DNA of 42,303 nucleotides from Arthrobacter horti (lineage in GTDB: Bacteria; Actinomycetota; Actinomycetes; Actinomycetales; Micrococcaceae). Shown here piece after piece: positions 8,121-16,170 of the stretch. The translations under genes were made by a program, and so were the position numbers. The notes under the pieces were generated by a model, which saw only the letters and a program-made list of their open reading frames with translations, did no database searches and had not been told where the DNA came from. The DNA lies in the NCBI RefSeq assembly GCF_030731045.1, contig NZ_JAVALS010000018.1, positions 1 to 42,303 of the forward strand, in the 5' to 3' direction. Each line of letters begins with the position of its first letter. Position 1 is the first letter of the stretch.

Positions 8121-9239
8121 TCAGCGCAGGCCGGTCTTGCGGCTCAGCGCCAGATGGATGAGCTCGTCGATCAGTTCGGTGTAGCTCAGGCCCGTGGCCG
8201 CCCACATCTGCGGGTACATGCTCTTGGGCGTGAACCCGGGCAGCGTGTTGATCTCGTTGATGATCCACTCCCCCTGCTCCGTGTAGAAGAAGTCCACGCG
8301 GCTCAGACCCTCGGCACCGATCGCGTCGAAGGCCACGGCGGCCTGGCGGCGGACCTCGGCGATGGCCTCCTGGGGCAGCTCGGCCGGGCAGATGAGCGAC
8401 GCCGCATTGTCCACGTACTTGGCCTCGAAGTCGTAGAAGCTGTGCTCACCGACGGCCACGGCGATCTCGGCGGGCAACGACGTTCGCGGGGCGTCCGTGC
8501 CGCGTCCCTGAAGGACGGCGCACTCGATCTCCCGGCCTACGATCCCGGCCTCGATGACCAGCTTGGGGTCGTGCCGGCGGGCCTCCTCGATGGCGGCGTC
8601 CAGGTCCTCGGGACGGTCCACCTTGGAGATGCCCATGCTGGACCCGGCACGGGCCGGCTTGACGAACACGGGGAAGCCCAGTGCCGCCACCTGCTCGCGC
8701 ACGGAAGCCGGGTCGCGGAGCCACTGCCGGTCCGTGACTGCAACGTACGGTCCCACGGCGAGCCCGGCGGACTCGAACACCACCTTCATGAAGTGCTTGT
8801 CCATGCCGATCGCGGAGGCCAGCACCCCGGCGCCCACATAGCGGGTGTCGCTCAGTTCCAGGAGCCCCTGGACGGTGCCGTCCTCGCCGAACGGGCCGTG
8901 CAGCAGCGGGAACACCACATCCACCTGGCCCAGTTCGGTAGGCACCTGATCAGGCGCTGCCACGATGAGCTGGTGCTCGCCGCCGATCTCCGCCAGGGCC
9001 ACCGTCGCCTCGCCGGGCGCCACCTCGGGCAGCGATCCGTTGCTCAGGGACCACTGGGCGACGTCGCCGTCGGCCAGGACCCATTGGCCCGTCTTGGCGA
9101 TGCCGATGGGGATCACGTCGTACTTTTCGCGGTCGATGGCCCCGAGCACGCCGGCTGCGGTGACGCAGCTGACCGCGTGCTCACTCGAGCGGCCGCCGAA
9201 GAGGACGGCGATGCGTGGTTTCCGGACAGCGTCGGTCAC
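8121..9239 (-). CDS. ddl: D-alanine--D-alanine ligase
   Basis: Joins two D-Ala using ATP to supply the dipeptide end of peptidoglycan precursors in the cytoplasm. The 372-aa protein opens with RIAVLFGGRSSEHAVS (the Ddl N-domain motif) and has the ATP-grasp elements FPVFVKPARAGSSMGISKV, VIEAGIVGREIECAVLQG and a C-terminal FFYTEQGEWIINEINTLPGFT, where the Glu and Asn bind Mg. I prefer GTG 9239, which has GGAAA five bases upstream; a TTG at 9254 gives five more residues. It is the last gene of the murA-plsC-gpsA-ddl cluster and ends at the shared hairpin. Confidence 0.95.
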   Translation of the reverse strand: MTDAVRKPRIAVLFGGRSSEHAVSCVTAAGVLGAIDREKYDVIPIGIAKTGQWVLADGDVAQWSLSNGSLPEVAPGEATVALAEIGGEHQLIVAAPDQVPTELGQVDVVFPLLHGPFGEDGTVQGLLELSDTRYVGAGVLASAIGMDKHFMKVVFESAGLAVGPYVAVTDRQWLRDPASVREQVAALGFPVFVKPARAGSSMGISKVDRPEDLDAAIEEARRHDPKLVIEAGIVGREIECAVLQGRGTDAPRTSLPAEIAVAVGEHSFYDFEAKYVDNAASLICPAELPQEAIAEVRRQAAVAFDAIGAEGLSRVDFFYTEQGEWIINEINTLPGFTPKSMYPQMWAATGLSYTELIDELIHLALSRKTGLR

Positions 9240-9281
9240 AGTGTTTCCGTTCAATCAGGGGGTGGTCACGGCCGGGTCGGC

Positions 9282-10304
9282 TCAGTAACCGTCTTCGGAC
9301 TTCAGGGAGCGGTTCAGCAGCAGGGGGCCGAGGTCCTCCACGGCCAGCCTACCGGCCAGGACGGCCACCACCGCGGCCGTGATGGGCATCTCCACTCCAT
9401 GACGGGCGGCGAGCTCGTGAACGGCGTCCGCCGACTTCACGCCCTCCGCCGTCTGGGTCATGCGCTCCACCACCTGCGGCATGGTCAGCCCCTGACCCAG
9501 GAGCTTGCCCGCGGTGTGGTTGCGGGACAGCGGGGAGGCGCAGGTGGCCACCAGATCACCCAGACCGGCCAGCCCGGCCATGGTGTGGGCCTCGCCGCCC
9601 AGTGCCAGCGCCAGACGGGTGGTCTCGGCCAGGCCACGGGTGATGACGGAGGCCTTGGTGTTGTCGCCCATGTCGCGGCCTTCACAGATGCCCACGGCGA
9701 GCGCGATCACGTTCTTGACGATCCCGCCGATCTCCACGCCCACCACATCCGAGCTGGTGTACGGGCGGAAGTACGGCGCGGTGCAGAGTTCGGCGACCTG
9801 CTGGGCCACGGTCTCGTCCTCGCAGGCCACCACGGACGCAGTGGGTTCCTCACGGGCGATCTCCAGCGCCAGATTGGGTCCGGAGAGCACCAGGATCCGC
9901 TGCGCCGGGATACCCCATTCCTGGGCGATCACCTGGCTCATGCGGTCATCGGTGCCCCGTTCCAGGCCCTTCATGAGGGAGACCACCAGGGCGTCCGGGG
10001 AGACGGCGTCCTTCCAGTCCCGCAGCTGCTCACGCAGCGATTGCGCGGGCACGGCGAGGACGACGACGCCGGCCTCCGCCAGCGCTTCCACGGCACTGTC
10101 CGTGGCGCGCACCGAGTCCGGCAGCGGGGTGTCCTGCAGGTACCGGCTGTTGCGGTGTTCCCGGGTGATCTCCTGGGCCGCCTCGGCGCGGCGCGCCCAC
10201 AGGACGATGTCCCGTTCCACACCCGACGCCCGGGCCGCGTCCCCCAGGACCTTCGCGAAGGTGGTCCCCCAGGAGCCGGCTCCCATGACGGCGATGCGGT
10301 TCAT
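9282..10304 (-). CDS. gpsA: NAD(P)H-dependent glycerol-3-phosphate dehydrogenase
   Basis: Reduces dihydroxyacetone phosphate to sn-glycerol-3-phosphate, the backbone for phospholipids. The 340-aa protein starts MNRIAVMGAGSWGTTFAKVL, with the GAGSWGT dinucleotide-binding loop. It has SGPNLALEI and the catalytic Lys region VEIGGIVKNVIALAVGICEG, followed by TMAGLAGLGDLVATC. Start ATG 10304 overlaps the plsC stop (ATGA), so translation is probably coupled. Next to plsC it supplies that enzyme's pathway. Confidence 0.95.
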   Translation of the reverse strand: MNRIAVMGAGSWGTTFAKVLGDAARASGVERDIVLWARRAEAAQEITREHRNSRYLQDTPLPDSVRATDSAVEALAEAGVVVLAVPAQSLREQLRDWKDAVSPDALVVSLMKGLERGTDDRMSQVIAQEWGIPAQRILVLSGPNLALEIAREEPTASVVACEDETVAQQVAELCTAPYFRPYTSSDVVGVEIGGIVKNVIALAVGICEGRDMGDNTKASVITRGLAETTRLALALGGEAHTMAGLAGLGDLVATCASPLSRNHTAGKLLGQGLTMPQVVERMTQTAEGVKSADAVHELAARHGVEMPITAAVVAVLAGRLAVEDLGPLLLNRSLKSEDGY

Positions 10305-11068
10305 GCGGTCCCGTCCGTGCGGCCGGCGGCATCCTCGTCCAGGCGGCCGGTGGTCTTCTGGCCGTGCGCGGCGGGGTCCCAGCGCTCGGCCGGCGGCTCC
10401 TCGCCGCGCAGCTCCGCGACGAGCGCCGTGACGGCAACCATGATGCGGTCGGTGGCCTCGGTCAGAGTGGTCTTGGTCAGGGGCTTGTCCCGCAGGTCCT
10501 CCAGGTCCACGGGAGCCCCCACCAGCACGCGGACCTTCTTCCGGGGGAAGAGGTACAGGCGTTTGGCGTAGCGCGGGAAGACCTCCTGCGCGCCCCAATG
10601 GCCGATCGGCACCACGGGCGCACCCGTCTGGAGGGCGAGGCGCGCGGCCCCGGTGTGCCCCTTCATGGGCCACAGGTCCGGGTCCCGGGTCAGAGTGCCC
10701 TCCGGGTAGATGATGATGGAGCCGCCGGCGTCCACCACCTCCTGAGCCACCTTGAGGGAATTGTTGGCTCCGGCCGTGGTGCGCTCCACGGGAACCTGGT
10801 TGGAGGCGTGCAGGGCGCGTCCCACCACGGGGATCCGGAACAGGCTCGCCTTCGCCAGGAAGTGCGGCGGGCGCTTCTGGTTGTAGAGCATGTGGCCCAC
10901 CACCACCGGATCGATCTCCGTCACGTGGTTCGGAGCCGCGATGAAGCCGCCCCGCGGGATGTTCTCCAGGCCGCGCCACTCCTTGCCCAGGAGGGCGTTC
11001 ATCACGGGCCGCAGCACGCTGGCCAGGAAGACGAACGTGGCACGCTCTTTGGAGCTGCTGTATTCCAT
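10301..11068 (-). CDS. plsC: 1-acyl-sn-glycerol-3-phosphate acyltransferase
   Basis: Acylates lysophosphatidate to phosphatidate at the membrane during phospholipid synthesis. The 255-aa protein has the HX4D catalytic motif in APNHVTEIDPV near residue 43, a QVPVERTT block, and the acyl-acceptor motif YPEGTLTRD near 107. ATG 11068 starts 5 bases after the murA stop; the open frame extends upstream only as a shadow of murA. It overlaps gpsA by four bases. The Ser/Thr/Lys-rich N-terminus lacks a clear membrane helix, as is common in this family. Confidence 0.93.
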   Translation of the reverse strand: MEYSSSKERATFVFLASVLRPVMNALLGKEWRGLENIPRGGFIAAPNHVTEIDPVVVGHMLYNQKRPPHFLAKASLFRIPVVGRALHASNQVPVERTTAGANNSLKVAQEVVDAGGSIIIYPEGTLTRDPDLWPMKGHTGAARLALQTGAPVVPIGHWGAQEVFPRYAKRLYLFPRKKVRVLVGAPVDLEDLRDKPLTKTTLTEATDRIMVAVTALVAELRGEEPPAERWDPAAHGQKTTGRLDEDAAGRTDGTA

Positions 11069-11073
11069 GGGGT

Positions 11074-12402
11074 TCAGACTCCGGTCAGGTCGAAGTCCGC
11101 ACCCAGCCCGGCGAGCTTGTCCGTGAACCGCTCGTAGCCGCGCTGGATGACCTCGGTACCCGTGACGCGGGAGACACCCGTGGCCGCCAGGGCGGCGATC
11201 AGGTGGCTGAATCCACCGCGCAGGTCCGGGACGTCGATGTCCGTGCCCGTCAGCCGGGTGGGGCCGGAGATGACAGCGGAGTGCAGGAAATTCCGTTGGC
11301 CGAAGCGGCACGGCACACTGCCCAGGCACTCGCGGTGCAGCTGGATCCCGGCGCCCATGCGGGAGAGCGCCTGGGTGAAGCCGAAACGGTTCTCATAGAC
11401 GGTCTCGTGGACGATCGACACGCCGTCCGCCTGGGTCAACGCGACCACCAGGGGCTGCTGCCAGTCCGTCATGAACCCGGGGTGGACGTCCGTCTCCAGA
11501 ACCAGCGGGTTGAGCTTTCCGCCCGGGTGGTAGAAGCGGATGCCGTCATCCATGATGTCCATGCCGCCGCCCACCTTCCGGTAGGTGTTCAGGAAGGTCA
11601 TCATGTCGTGCTGGGCCGCACCGGCCACGAAGATGTCTCCCTGGGTGACCAGGGCCGCGGAAGCCCAGGAGGCGGCCTCGTTCCGGTCCGGCAGGGCACT
11701 GTGGTCGTAACCGCGCAGCTCGGCCACGCCCTCGATGCGGATGGTCCGGTCCGTCTGGATGCCGATGATGGCGCCCATCTTCTGCAGGACGGCGATCAGG
11801 TCCACGATCTCCGGTTCCATGGCGGCACCGCGCAACTCGGTGATGCCTTCCGCACGGGTGGCGGAGAGCAGCACCTGCTCGGTGGCCCCGACGCTCGGGT
11901 AGTCCAGAGTGATCCTGGCACCCTTGAGGCCCTCCGGCGCGGAGATGTGGATGCCGTTGGAGGTCTTCTCCACGACGGCGCCGAACTCACGCAGCACGCG
12001 CAGGTGGAAGTCGATGGGGCGGTCGCCGATGCGGCAGCCGCCGAGGTCGGGGATGAAGGCCGCGCCGATCGCGTGGATCAGGGGGCCGCACAGCAGGATC
12101 GGGATCCGGGAGTCGCCGGCGTGGGCGTCGATCTCGGTGTGGGACGCCTTGGTGGCATTGGACGGGTCGAGCGTGAGGTCCCCGGTGACCGGGTCCTTCT
12201 CCACGGAGACGCCGTGCAACTGGAGGAGGCTGGTGACCACCTCCACGTCCTTGATTTCCGGGACGTTGCGCAGCACGGACGGCTCACTGCCCAGGAGCGC
12301 TGCGACCATAGCTTTGGGGACCAGATTCTTGGCTCCCCGTACGGTCACCCGTCCGCTGAGGGGGACCCCACCCCGGATGGTCAGCACACTACTCATCGAC
12401 AC
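11074..12402 (-). CDS. murA: UDP-N-acetylglucosamine 1-carboxyvinyltransferase
   Basis: Catalyses the first committed step of peptidoglycan synthesis, adding enolpyruvate to UDP-GlcNAc in the cytoplasm. At 442 aa it is close to the usual length. Signatures are GAKNLVPKAMVAALL at 23-37 (the conserved K-N pair), the active-site loop GGCRIGDRP with Cys123, and DLRGGFSHLIAALAA near the C-terminus. The active-site Cys is retained, whereas the mycobacterial enzyme has Asp there and is fosfomycin-insensitive. Start ATG 12402 has AAGGA upstream. It heads murA-plsC-gpsA-ddl; TATGCT on the minus strand at 12451-12456 may be its -10 box. Confidence 0.95.
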   Translation of the reverse strand: MSMSSVLTIRGGVPLSGRVTVRGAKNLVPKAMVAALLGSEPSVLRNVPEIKDVEVVTSLLQLHGVSVEKDPVTGDLTLDPSNATKASHTEIDAHAGDSRIPILLCGPLIHAIGAAFIPDLGGCRIGDRPIDFHLRVLREFGAVVEKTSNGIHISAPEGLKGARITLDYPSVGATEQVLLSATRAEGITELRGAAMEPEIVDLIAVLQKMGAIIGIQTDRTIRIEGVAELRGYDHSALPDRNEAASWASAALVTQGDIFVAGAAQHDMMTFLNTYRKVGGGMDIMDDGIRFYHPGGKLNPLVLETDVHPGFMTDWQQPLVVALTQADGVSIVHETVYENRFGFTQALSRMGAGIQLHRECLGSVPCRFGQRNFLHSAVISGPTRLTGTDIDVPDLRGGFSHLIAALAATGVSRVTGTEVIQRGYERFTDKLAGLGADFDLTGV

Positions 12403-12450
12403 CTGTTCCTTGCATTCCGAGCGGACGGCGAGGCCCGCCGCTCCTGATCA

Positions 12451-12456
12451 AGCATA
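12451..12456 (-). promoter_or_regulatory. candidate -10 box for murA
   Basis: The minus strand reads TATGCT, about 50 bases ahead of the murA start and directly after the terminator hairpin of the ROK gene. No -35 is recognisable because the hairpin occupies that region. Confidence 0.35.
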
Positions 12457-12510
12457 GAGCCCCCGGGCGGGCGGCCCGGCGTGCCCGCGCCGTCCCGGTT
12501 CCGGGGGCTC
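12457..12510 (-). terminator. hairpin terminator of the ROK gene
   Basis: GAGCCCCCGG at 12457-12466 and CCGGGGGCTC at 12501-12510 form a perfect 10-bp stem around a GC-rich 34-base loop that can fold further. The stem begins at the ROK stop codon. Only a weak T-rich tail (TATGCTT on the minus strand) follows. Confidence 0.5.
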
Positions 12511-13732
12511 AGCTGAGCTTCGGTCCGGCCGCGCCGAGGGAGGCCGGGTACACGTCCAGGGCGTTCTCCTCGACGTAATCGAGAGCATGGCGCACGGCGC
12601 CGAGGGACACGATGCCCTCGCCGAGGGAGGACGCCACCACGCGCGGCGGGGTGTGCGTGAATTCCGGCAGATCGCGTTCGATGGCGTCGATGAGCGCGCC
12701 CGCCGACTCCGCGACGGCGCCGGCGATGACCACGAGTTCCGGGTTGACCACGGTGCTCAGGGAGCCGATGACCCGCGCCATGCGGTGGGCCACGCGGTCC
12801 AGGATCCCGCGGGCGACGGCGTCGCCCTCCGCGGCAGCGGCGAACACCGCCTCGGCAGTCAGCCGCCGCCCGTCCCCACCGCAGCGCGCGCGCAGTGAGG
12901 TCTTCGTGCCGCCGTCGAGCGCTTCTCTCCCCCACAGCGCCACATAGTGAGCGATGCCGTGAGTGTCCCCCACGCCGTCGAGGTGGTCCAGGAAGCCGAG
13001 CTCGCCGAAGCCGCCGTGCTGACCGTGCAGGAGGCGGCCGGATTCGAGCACCCCGGAGCCTAGGCGGTCCCCGGCGAGCATGACGACGAGATGGTCGATC
13101 CCCTGAGCCGCACCCCGCCAGCGTTCGGCGAGCGCGGCGAGGTTGGCGTCGTTCTCCAGCAGTACCTGCCAGCTGTGGCGTTCGGCGACGATCCTGCGGA
13201 CGTCGAAGGAGCGCCAGAACTCCTGAGCCGTGAGGACGTCACCGTCTCGGCCCACCGGAGCGGCCACCCCCACGGAGACGGCGAGCACGGTGCCGGCATC
13301 CACCTCGGCGTCCTGGAGCGCCTGAGCCGCGATCCGGTCCAGGACGTCCGCCCTCTCGTCGGCCGGCACATTGTCCGCCCGGAACGGCAGGGTCACCTGG
13401 GACCGTGCCGCACCCGCCATGTCCGCCACGATGGCGGTGATCTTGTGAGCCCCGATGTCGATCCCGAGCACGTGGGCGGAGCGGTCATCGAAGACGAAGC
13501 GGCGCGCCGGCCTGCCTTTGACGTAGTCCCCGGCGCCCCGCTGATTCTCCAGTTCCCGCAGCCAGCCGAGCCGGACAAGTTCATCGCAGATGGAGATCAC
13601 GGTGGCGCGCGACAGTCCGGTCGCGGCCATGAGCTCGGTTCCCGTCAGGACACCGGCCCCGCGCATCGCCTGGAGCATGGCGCGCGCATTGATCCTGCGC
13701 ACCAGCTGCGTTGAAGGCGCGGTCTCGCTCAT
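12509..13732 (-). CDS. ROK-family transcriptional regulator
   Basis: Sugar-responsive repressor, probably of the adjacent alpha-glucoside genes and of itself. The 407-aa protein has a winged helix-turn-helix at residues ~15-65 (GTELMAATGLSRATVISICD) and then an actin-like ROK domain with IDIGAHKIT near 91 and ENDAN at 193-197. The ROK zinc site is degraded: the usual CxCGxxGC is RARCGGDGRR with one Cys (Cys284), and the His of GExGH is Phe247. This is unlike NagC or Mlc, where zinc shapes the domain. The protein is divergent from the importer, and AT-rich palindromes lie in the shared promoter region. Start ATG 13732 has GGAG upstream. The inducer is not readable from sequence. Confidence 0.9.
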   Translation of the reverse strand: MSETAPSTQLVRRINARAMLQAMRGAGVLTGTELMAATGLSRATVISICDELVRLGWLRELENQRGAGDYVKGRPARRFVFDDRSAHVLGIDIGAHKITAIVADMAGAARSQVTLPFRADNVPADERADVLDRIAAQALQDAEVDAGTVLAVSVGVAAPVGRDGDVLTAQEFWRSFDVRRIVAERHSWQVLLENDANLAALAERWRGAAQGIDHLVVMLAGDRLGSGVLESGRLLHGQHGGFGELGFLDHLDGVGDTHGIAHYVALWGREALDGGTKTSLRARCGGDGRRLTAEAVFAAAAEGDAVARGILDRVAHRMARVIGSLSTVVNPELVVIAGAVAESAGALIDAIERDLPEFTHTPPRVVASSLGEGIVSLGAVRHALDYVEENALDVYPASLGAAGPKLS

Positions 13733-13783
13733 CGTTGATGCTCCACATCTGTCCGGGCCGCGGGCTCGATGCCTGAGGCCTCT

Positions 13784-13815
13784 CTAAATTTAGTTCATAA
13801 ATCTATGCCTGGAAA
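13784..13815 (-). promoter_or_regulatory. ROK gene promoter with overlapping palindrome
   Basis: On the minus strand, TTTCCA (13810-13815) and TAAATT (13787-13792) form a -35/-10 pair with 17-bp spacing, reading toward the ROK gene. The perfect palindrome CTAAATTTAG at 13784-13793 covers the -10, which would allow autoregulation. Confidence 0.5.
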
Positions 13816-13831
13816 CACTTCGGCCCGACGC

Positions 13832-13861
13832 TTGACGCCGTGAGCCATATCACTTCATACT
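13832..13861 (+). promoter_or_regulatory. promoter of the alpha-glucoside importer operon
   Basis: TTGACG (13832-13837) and CATACT (13856-13861), spaced by 18 bp, read toward the binding-protein gene. Transcription would start near 13868, inside the downstream palindrome. Confidence 0.6.
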
Positions 13862-13864
13862 GTC

Positions 13865-13890
13865 GATAGGTTATAAATTTACCTCCTATC
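13865..13890. promoter_or_regulatory. candidate ROK operator
   Basis: A 26-bp interrupted palindrome GATAGG-N3-TAAATTTA-N3-CCTATC sits at the expected transcription start of the importer operon. Its core TAAATTTA is repeated in the palindrome over the ROK gene's own -10 box (13785-13792), 89 bp away centre to centre. Binding here would block transcription initiation. The assignment to ROK is inference. Confidence 0.55.
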
Positions 13891-13969
13891 TAAATCTACT
13901 CGGCGCTTCCTCCTTGGATCCGTGTGCCCGGTACCTGCGGACCGAGGACCGCATGACGAAAGGACGAAG

Positions 13970-15262
13970 GTGTTTGAGAAACTGACACGGACCCGGCGCA
14001 TGGCGGGGCTGGGGCTCGGCCTCTGCCTGCTGGCGGGCCTTCTCACGGGATGCTCGGGTGGAGACGGCGCGGAGACCATCCGCTTCACCTTCAGCAAGCG
14101 CGAGGCCATCCCGTTCATGACCAAGGTCGTGGACGAGTACAACGCCTCGCAGGACAAGGTCCGAGTGGTGCTGGACACCTCCGGCGTGGACGTGGTCTCC
14201 GCGAGCTTCGTGCGCGGCAATCCGCCGGACCTCATGCTCGCGAACTACAACATGGAGGTCTCCCGCTTCATCGACCGCTGCGCCCTGAGCGATCTGGGCG
14301 GCACCGCGGCCGCCCGGGAGATCCGCGACGACTACCAGCCCCTCCTCGACCAGTACGGCCACTGCGAAGGACGGCAGAGCGCGCTGCCGTACTCCGTGAT
14401 GGCGTCCTCCGTCATCTACAACAAGAAGGTCTTCGCCGACCACGGCATCGCCGCGCCGAGGACCTGGGACCAGCTGATCGCCGCCTGTGACGCCCTCAAG
14501 GCCGCCGGCGTCACCCCGTTCGAGGCCACCGCCATGGACAACTGGACGATCGGGCAGGGCTGGTTCGATTACTCCGTGGGCGGTTCGCTCGACGTGGTCG
14601 ATTTCTTCAAGCGCCTGGCCACCGAGGGTGACTCCGTCGGCCCCGCCTCGCAGACCTCGTTCTCAAAGGACTTCGCCGAACCGATGACGAAGATGCGCAA
14701 GCTCCTGGGCTACACGAACAAGAACGCCCCGGGCCTGGGCTACGGCGACGGGAACCTCGCCTTCGCCCAGGGCAAGGCCGCCATGTACCTGCAGGGCCCC
14801 TGGGCGTTCAGCGAGATCGCCAAGACCTCCCCCGATCTGCAGCTGGGCACCTTCCCGCTGCCGATGACGAACGACGAGAAGGACCTCGCAGTCCGGGTCA
14901 ACCTCGACCTCGCCGCGATGATCCCTCAGGGCTCGAAGCACCAGGCCGCCGCCCGGGCCTTCCTCGACTACCTGTACAAGCCGGGGAACATCCAGGCGTA
15001 CAACGACTCGCAGCTCGGGTTCACCCCGCTCAAGGGCGCCTCGGCACCGAAGGATCCCCGCGTCGCCGGCATGATCCCCTACGTCGACAAGGGACGGGTG
15101 TACCAGGGCCCCTCGGTGCTCGTCCCCAAGACCATCCCGGTCTTCAACTACGCGCAGGCCATCGCTCTCAGCGGCGATGCCGGCAGCACCCTGAGCACGC
15201 TCGATGCGGACTGGGCTCGGCTCGCGTTCCGCGCCCCGGCCACGAAAGAGAAGGCGAAGTGA
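13970..15262 (+). CDS. ABC sugar importer substrate-binding lipoprotein
   Basis: Extracellular solute-binding protein of family 1 that captures a sugar, probably an alpha-glucoside, for the two permeases that follow. The 430-aa protein has a basic N-terminus (KLTRTRRMAG), a hydrophobic core and a lipobox LLTGC with lipidated Cys28. Typical SBP_bac_1 segments follow: PDLMLANYNMEVS, ALPYSVMASSVIYNKKVF, PRTWDQLIAACDALKAAGVTP and KAAMYLQGPWAFSEI. GTG 13970 has AAGGA seven bases upstream and gives a proper signal peptide; an earlier GTG at 13922 does not. The stop overlaps the first permease as GTGA. Confidence 0.92.
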   Translation: MFEKLTRTRRMAGLGLGLCLLAGLLTGCSGGDGAETIRFTFSKREAIPFMTKVVDEYNASQDKVRVVLDTSGVDVVSASFVRGNPPDLMLANYNMEVSRFIDRCALSDLGGTAAAREIRDDYQPLLDQYGHCEGRQSALPYSVMASSVIYNKKVFADHGIAAPRTWDQLIAACDALKAAGVTPFEATAMDNWTIGQGWFDYSVGGSLDVVDFFKRLATEGDSVGPASQTSFSKDFAEPMTKMRKLLGYTNKNAPGLGYGDGNLAFAQGKAAMYLQGPWAFSEIAKTSPDLQLGTFPLPMTNDEKDLAVRVNLDLAAMIPQGSKHQAAARAFLDYLYKPGNIQAYNDSQLGFTPLKGASAPKDPRVAGMIPYVDKGRVYQGPSVLVPKTIPVFNYAQAIALSGDAGSTLSTLDADWARLAFRAPATKEKAK

Positions 15263-16170
15263 GCACCACGACCACCACCGCACCCGCGAAGGGACGCACG
15301 GAGCAGCGCGGCCGGCGTCGCGTAGAACCGATCTACTGGTTCTTCCTGCTGCCCAGCCTGATCCTGTTCACCCTGGCGATCACCGTCCCCGGCGTCATCG
15401 GCATCACCTTCAGCTTCACCGACTCCATCGGCGTGGGTGACTGGAACTTCAACGGCCTGACCAACTACATCGCACTGTTCAGCGACCCGGCCATCTTGCA
15501 GAGTTACCTGTTCACCTTCGGCTTCTCCGTGGTCACCGTGATCGTGGTCAACGTGATCGCGTTCCTGCTGGCGGTCGGCCTGACCTCCCGGATCCGGTTC
15601 ATGGTAGGGCTCCGCACGGTGTTCGTGATCCCGATGGTCATCTCGGGCATCATCATCGCCTACGTCTTCAACTTCCTGTTCTCCAACTCGCTGCCGGCCC
15701 TCGGCGAGGCCACCGGGGCCTCCTGGCTGCAGACGAGCCTGCTCGCCAACCCCGACCTCGCCTGGGTCGCGATCGTGATCGTGACCGCCTGGCAGGCGAT
15801 CCCCGGCACCCTGCTGATCTACATCGCCGGTCTGCTGTCGGTGCCCGGTGACGTCTACGAGGCCGCGGACCTGGACGGCGCCAGCCGCACTCAGCGGCTG
15901 CTGCGGATCACCATGCCACTCGTGGCCGGTTACGTGGTCATCAACGTGATCCTCGGGTTCAAGGGCTTCCTGAACGCCTACGACATCATCAAGGGCCTCA
16001 CGGACGGCGGCCCGGGCACCTCCACCCGCAGCATCGCCATGAGCATCATCGCCGGCTTCAACGGCGGTGATTACGGCTACCAGATGGCCAACGCGACGAT
16101 CTTCTTCGTCGTCGCGATCCTCATCTCCCTCCTCCAGCTGTCGCTGACGCGCGGAAGGAACGCACTCTGA
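15259..16170 (+). CDS. ABC sugar importer permease (MalF type)
   Basis: Membrane subunit of the sugar importer, 303 aa with six predicted helices, the first at YWFFLLPSLILFTLAITVPG. The EAA loop that docks the ATPase is present as EAADLDGASRTQRLLRITMP near residue 205. The start is GTG 15259 overlapping the binding-protein stop; the 16-residue Thr/Ala/Arg-rich head before the first helix is normal for actinobacterial MalF-type subunits. It pairs with the next gene. Confidence 0.93.
   Translation: MSTTTTTAPAKGRTEQRGRRRVEPIYWFFLLPSLILFTLAITVPGVIGITFSFTDSIGVGDWNFNGLTNYIALFSDPAILQSYLFTFGFSVVTVIVVNVIAFLLAVGLTSRIRFMVGLRTVFVIPMVISGIIIAYVFNFLFSNSLPALGEATGASWLQTSLLANPDLAWVAIVIVTAWQAIPGTLLIYIAGLLSVPGDVYEAADLDGASRTQRLLRITMPLVAGYVVINVILGFKGFLNAYDIIKGLTDGGPGTSTRSIAMSIIAGFNGGDYGYQMANATIFFVVAILISLLQLSLTRGRNAL

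Noticed and set aside
8097..10571. An 824-codon open frame on the plus strand
   Set aside because: It lies antisense to ddl and gpsA, is rich in Gly, His, Arg and Gln as expected for a GC-rich shadow frame, and has no recognisable domain. Similar long antisense frames over murA, gltX and the GH13 genes were set aside for the same reason.
11900..12100. Fosfomycin-resistant MurA
   Set aside because: The active-site Cys123 (GGCRIG) is present rather than the Asp found in naturally insensitive enzymes.
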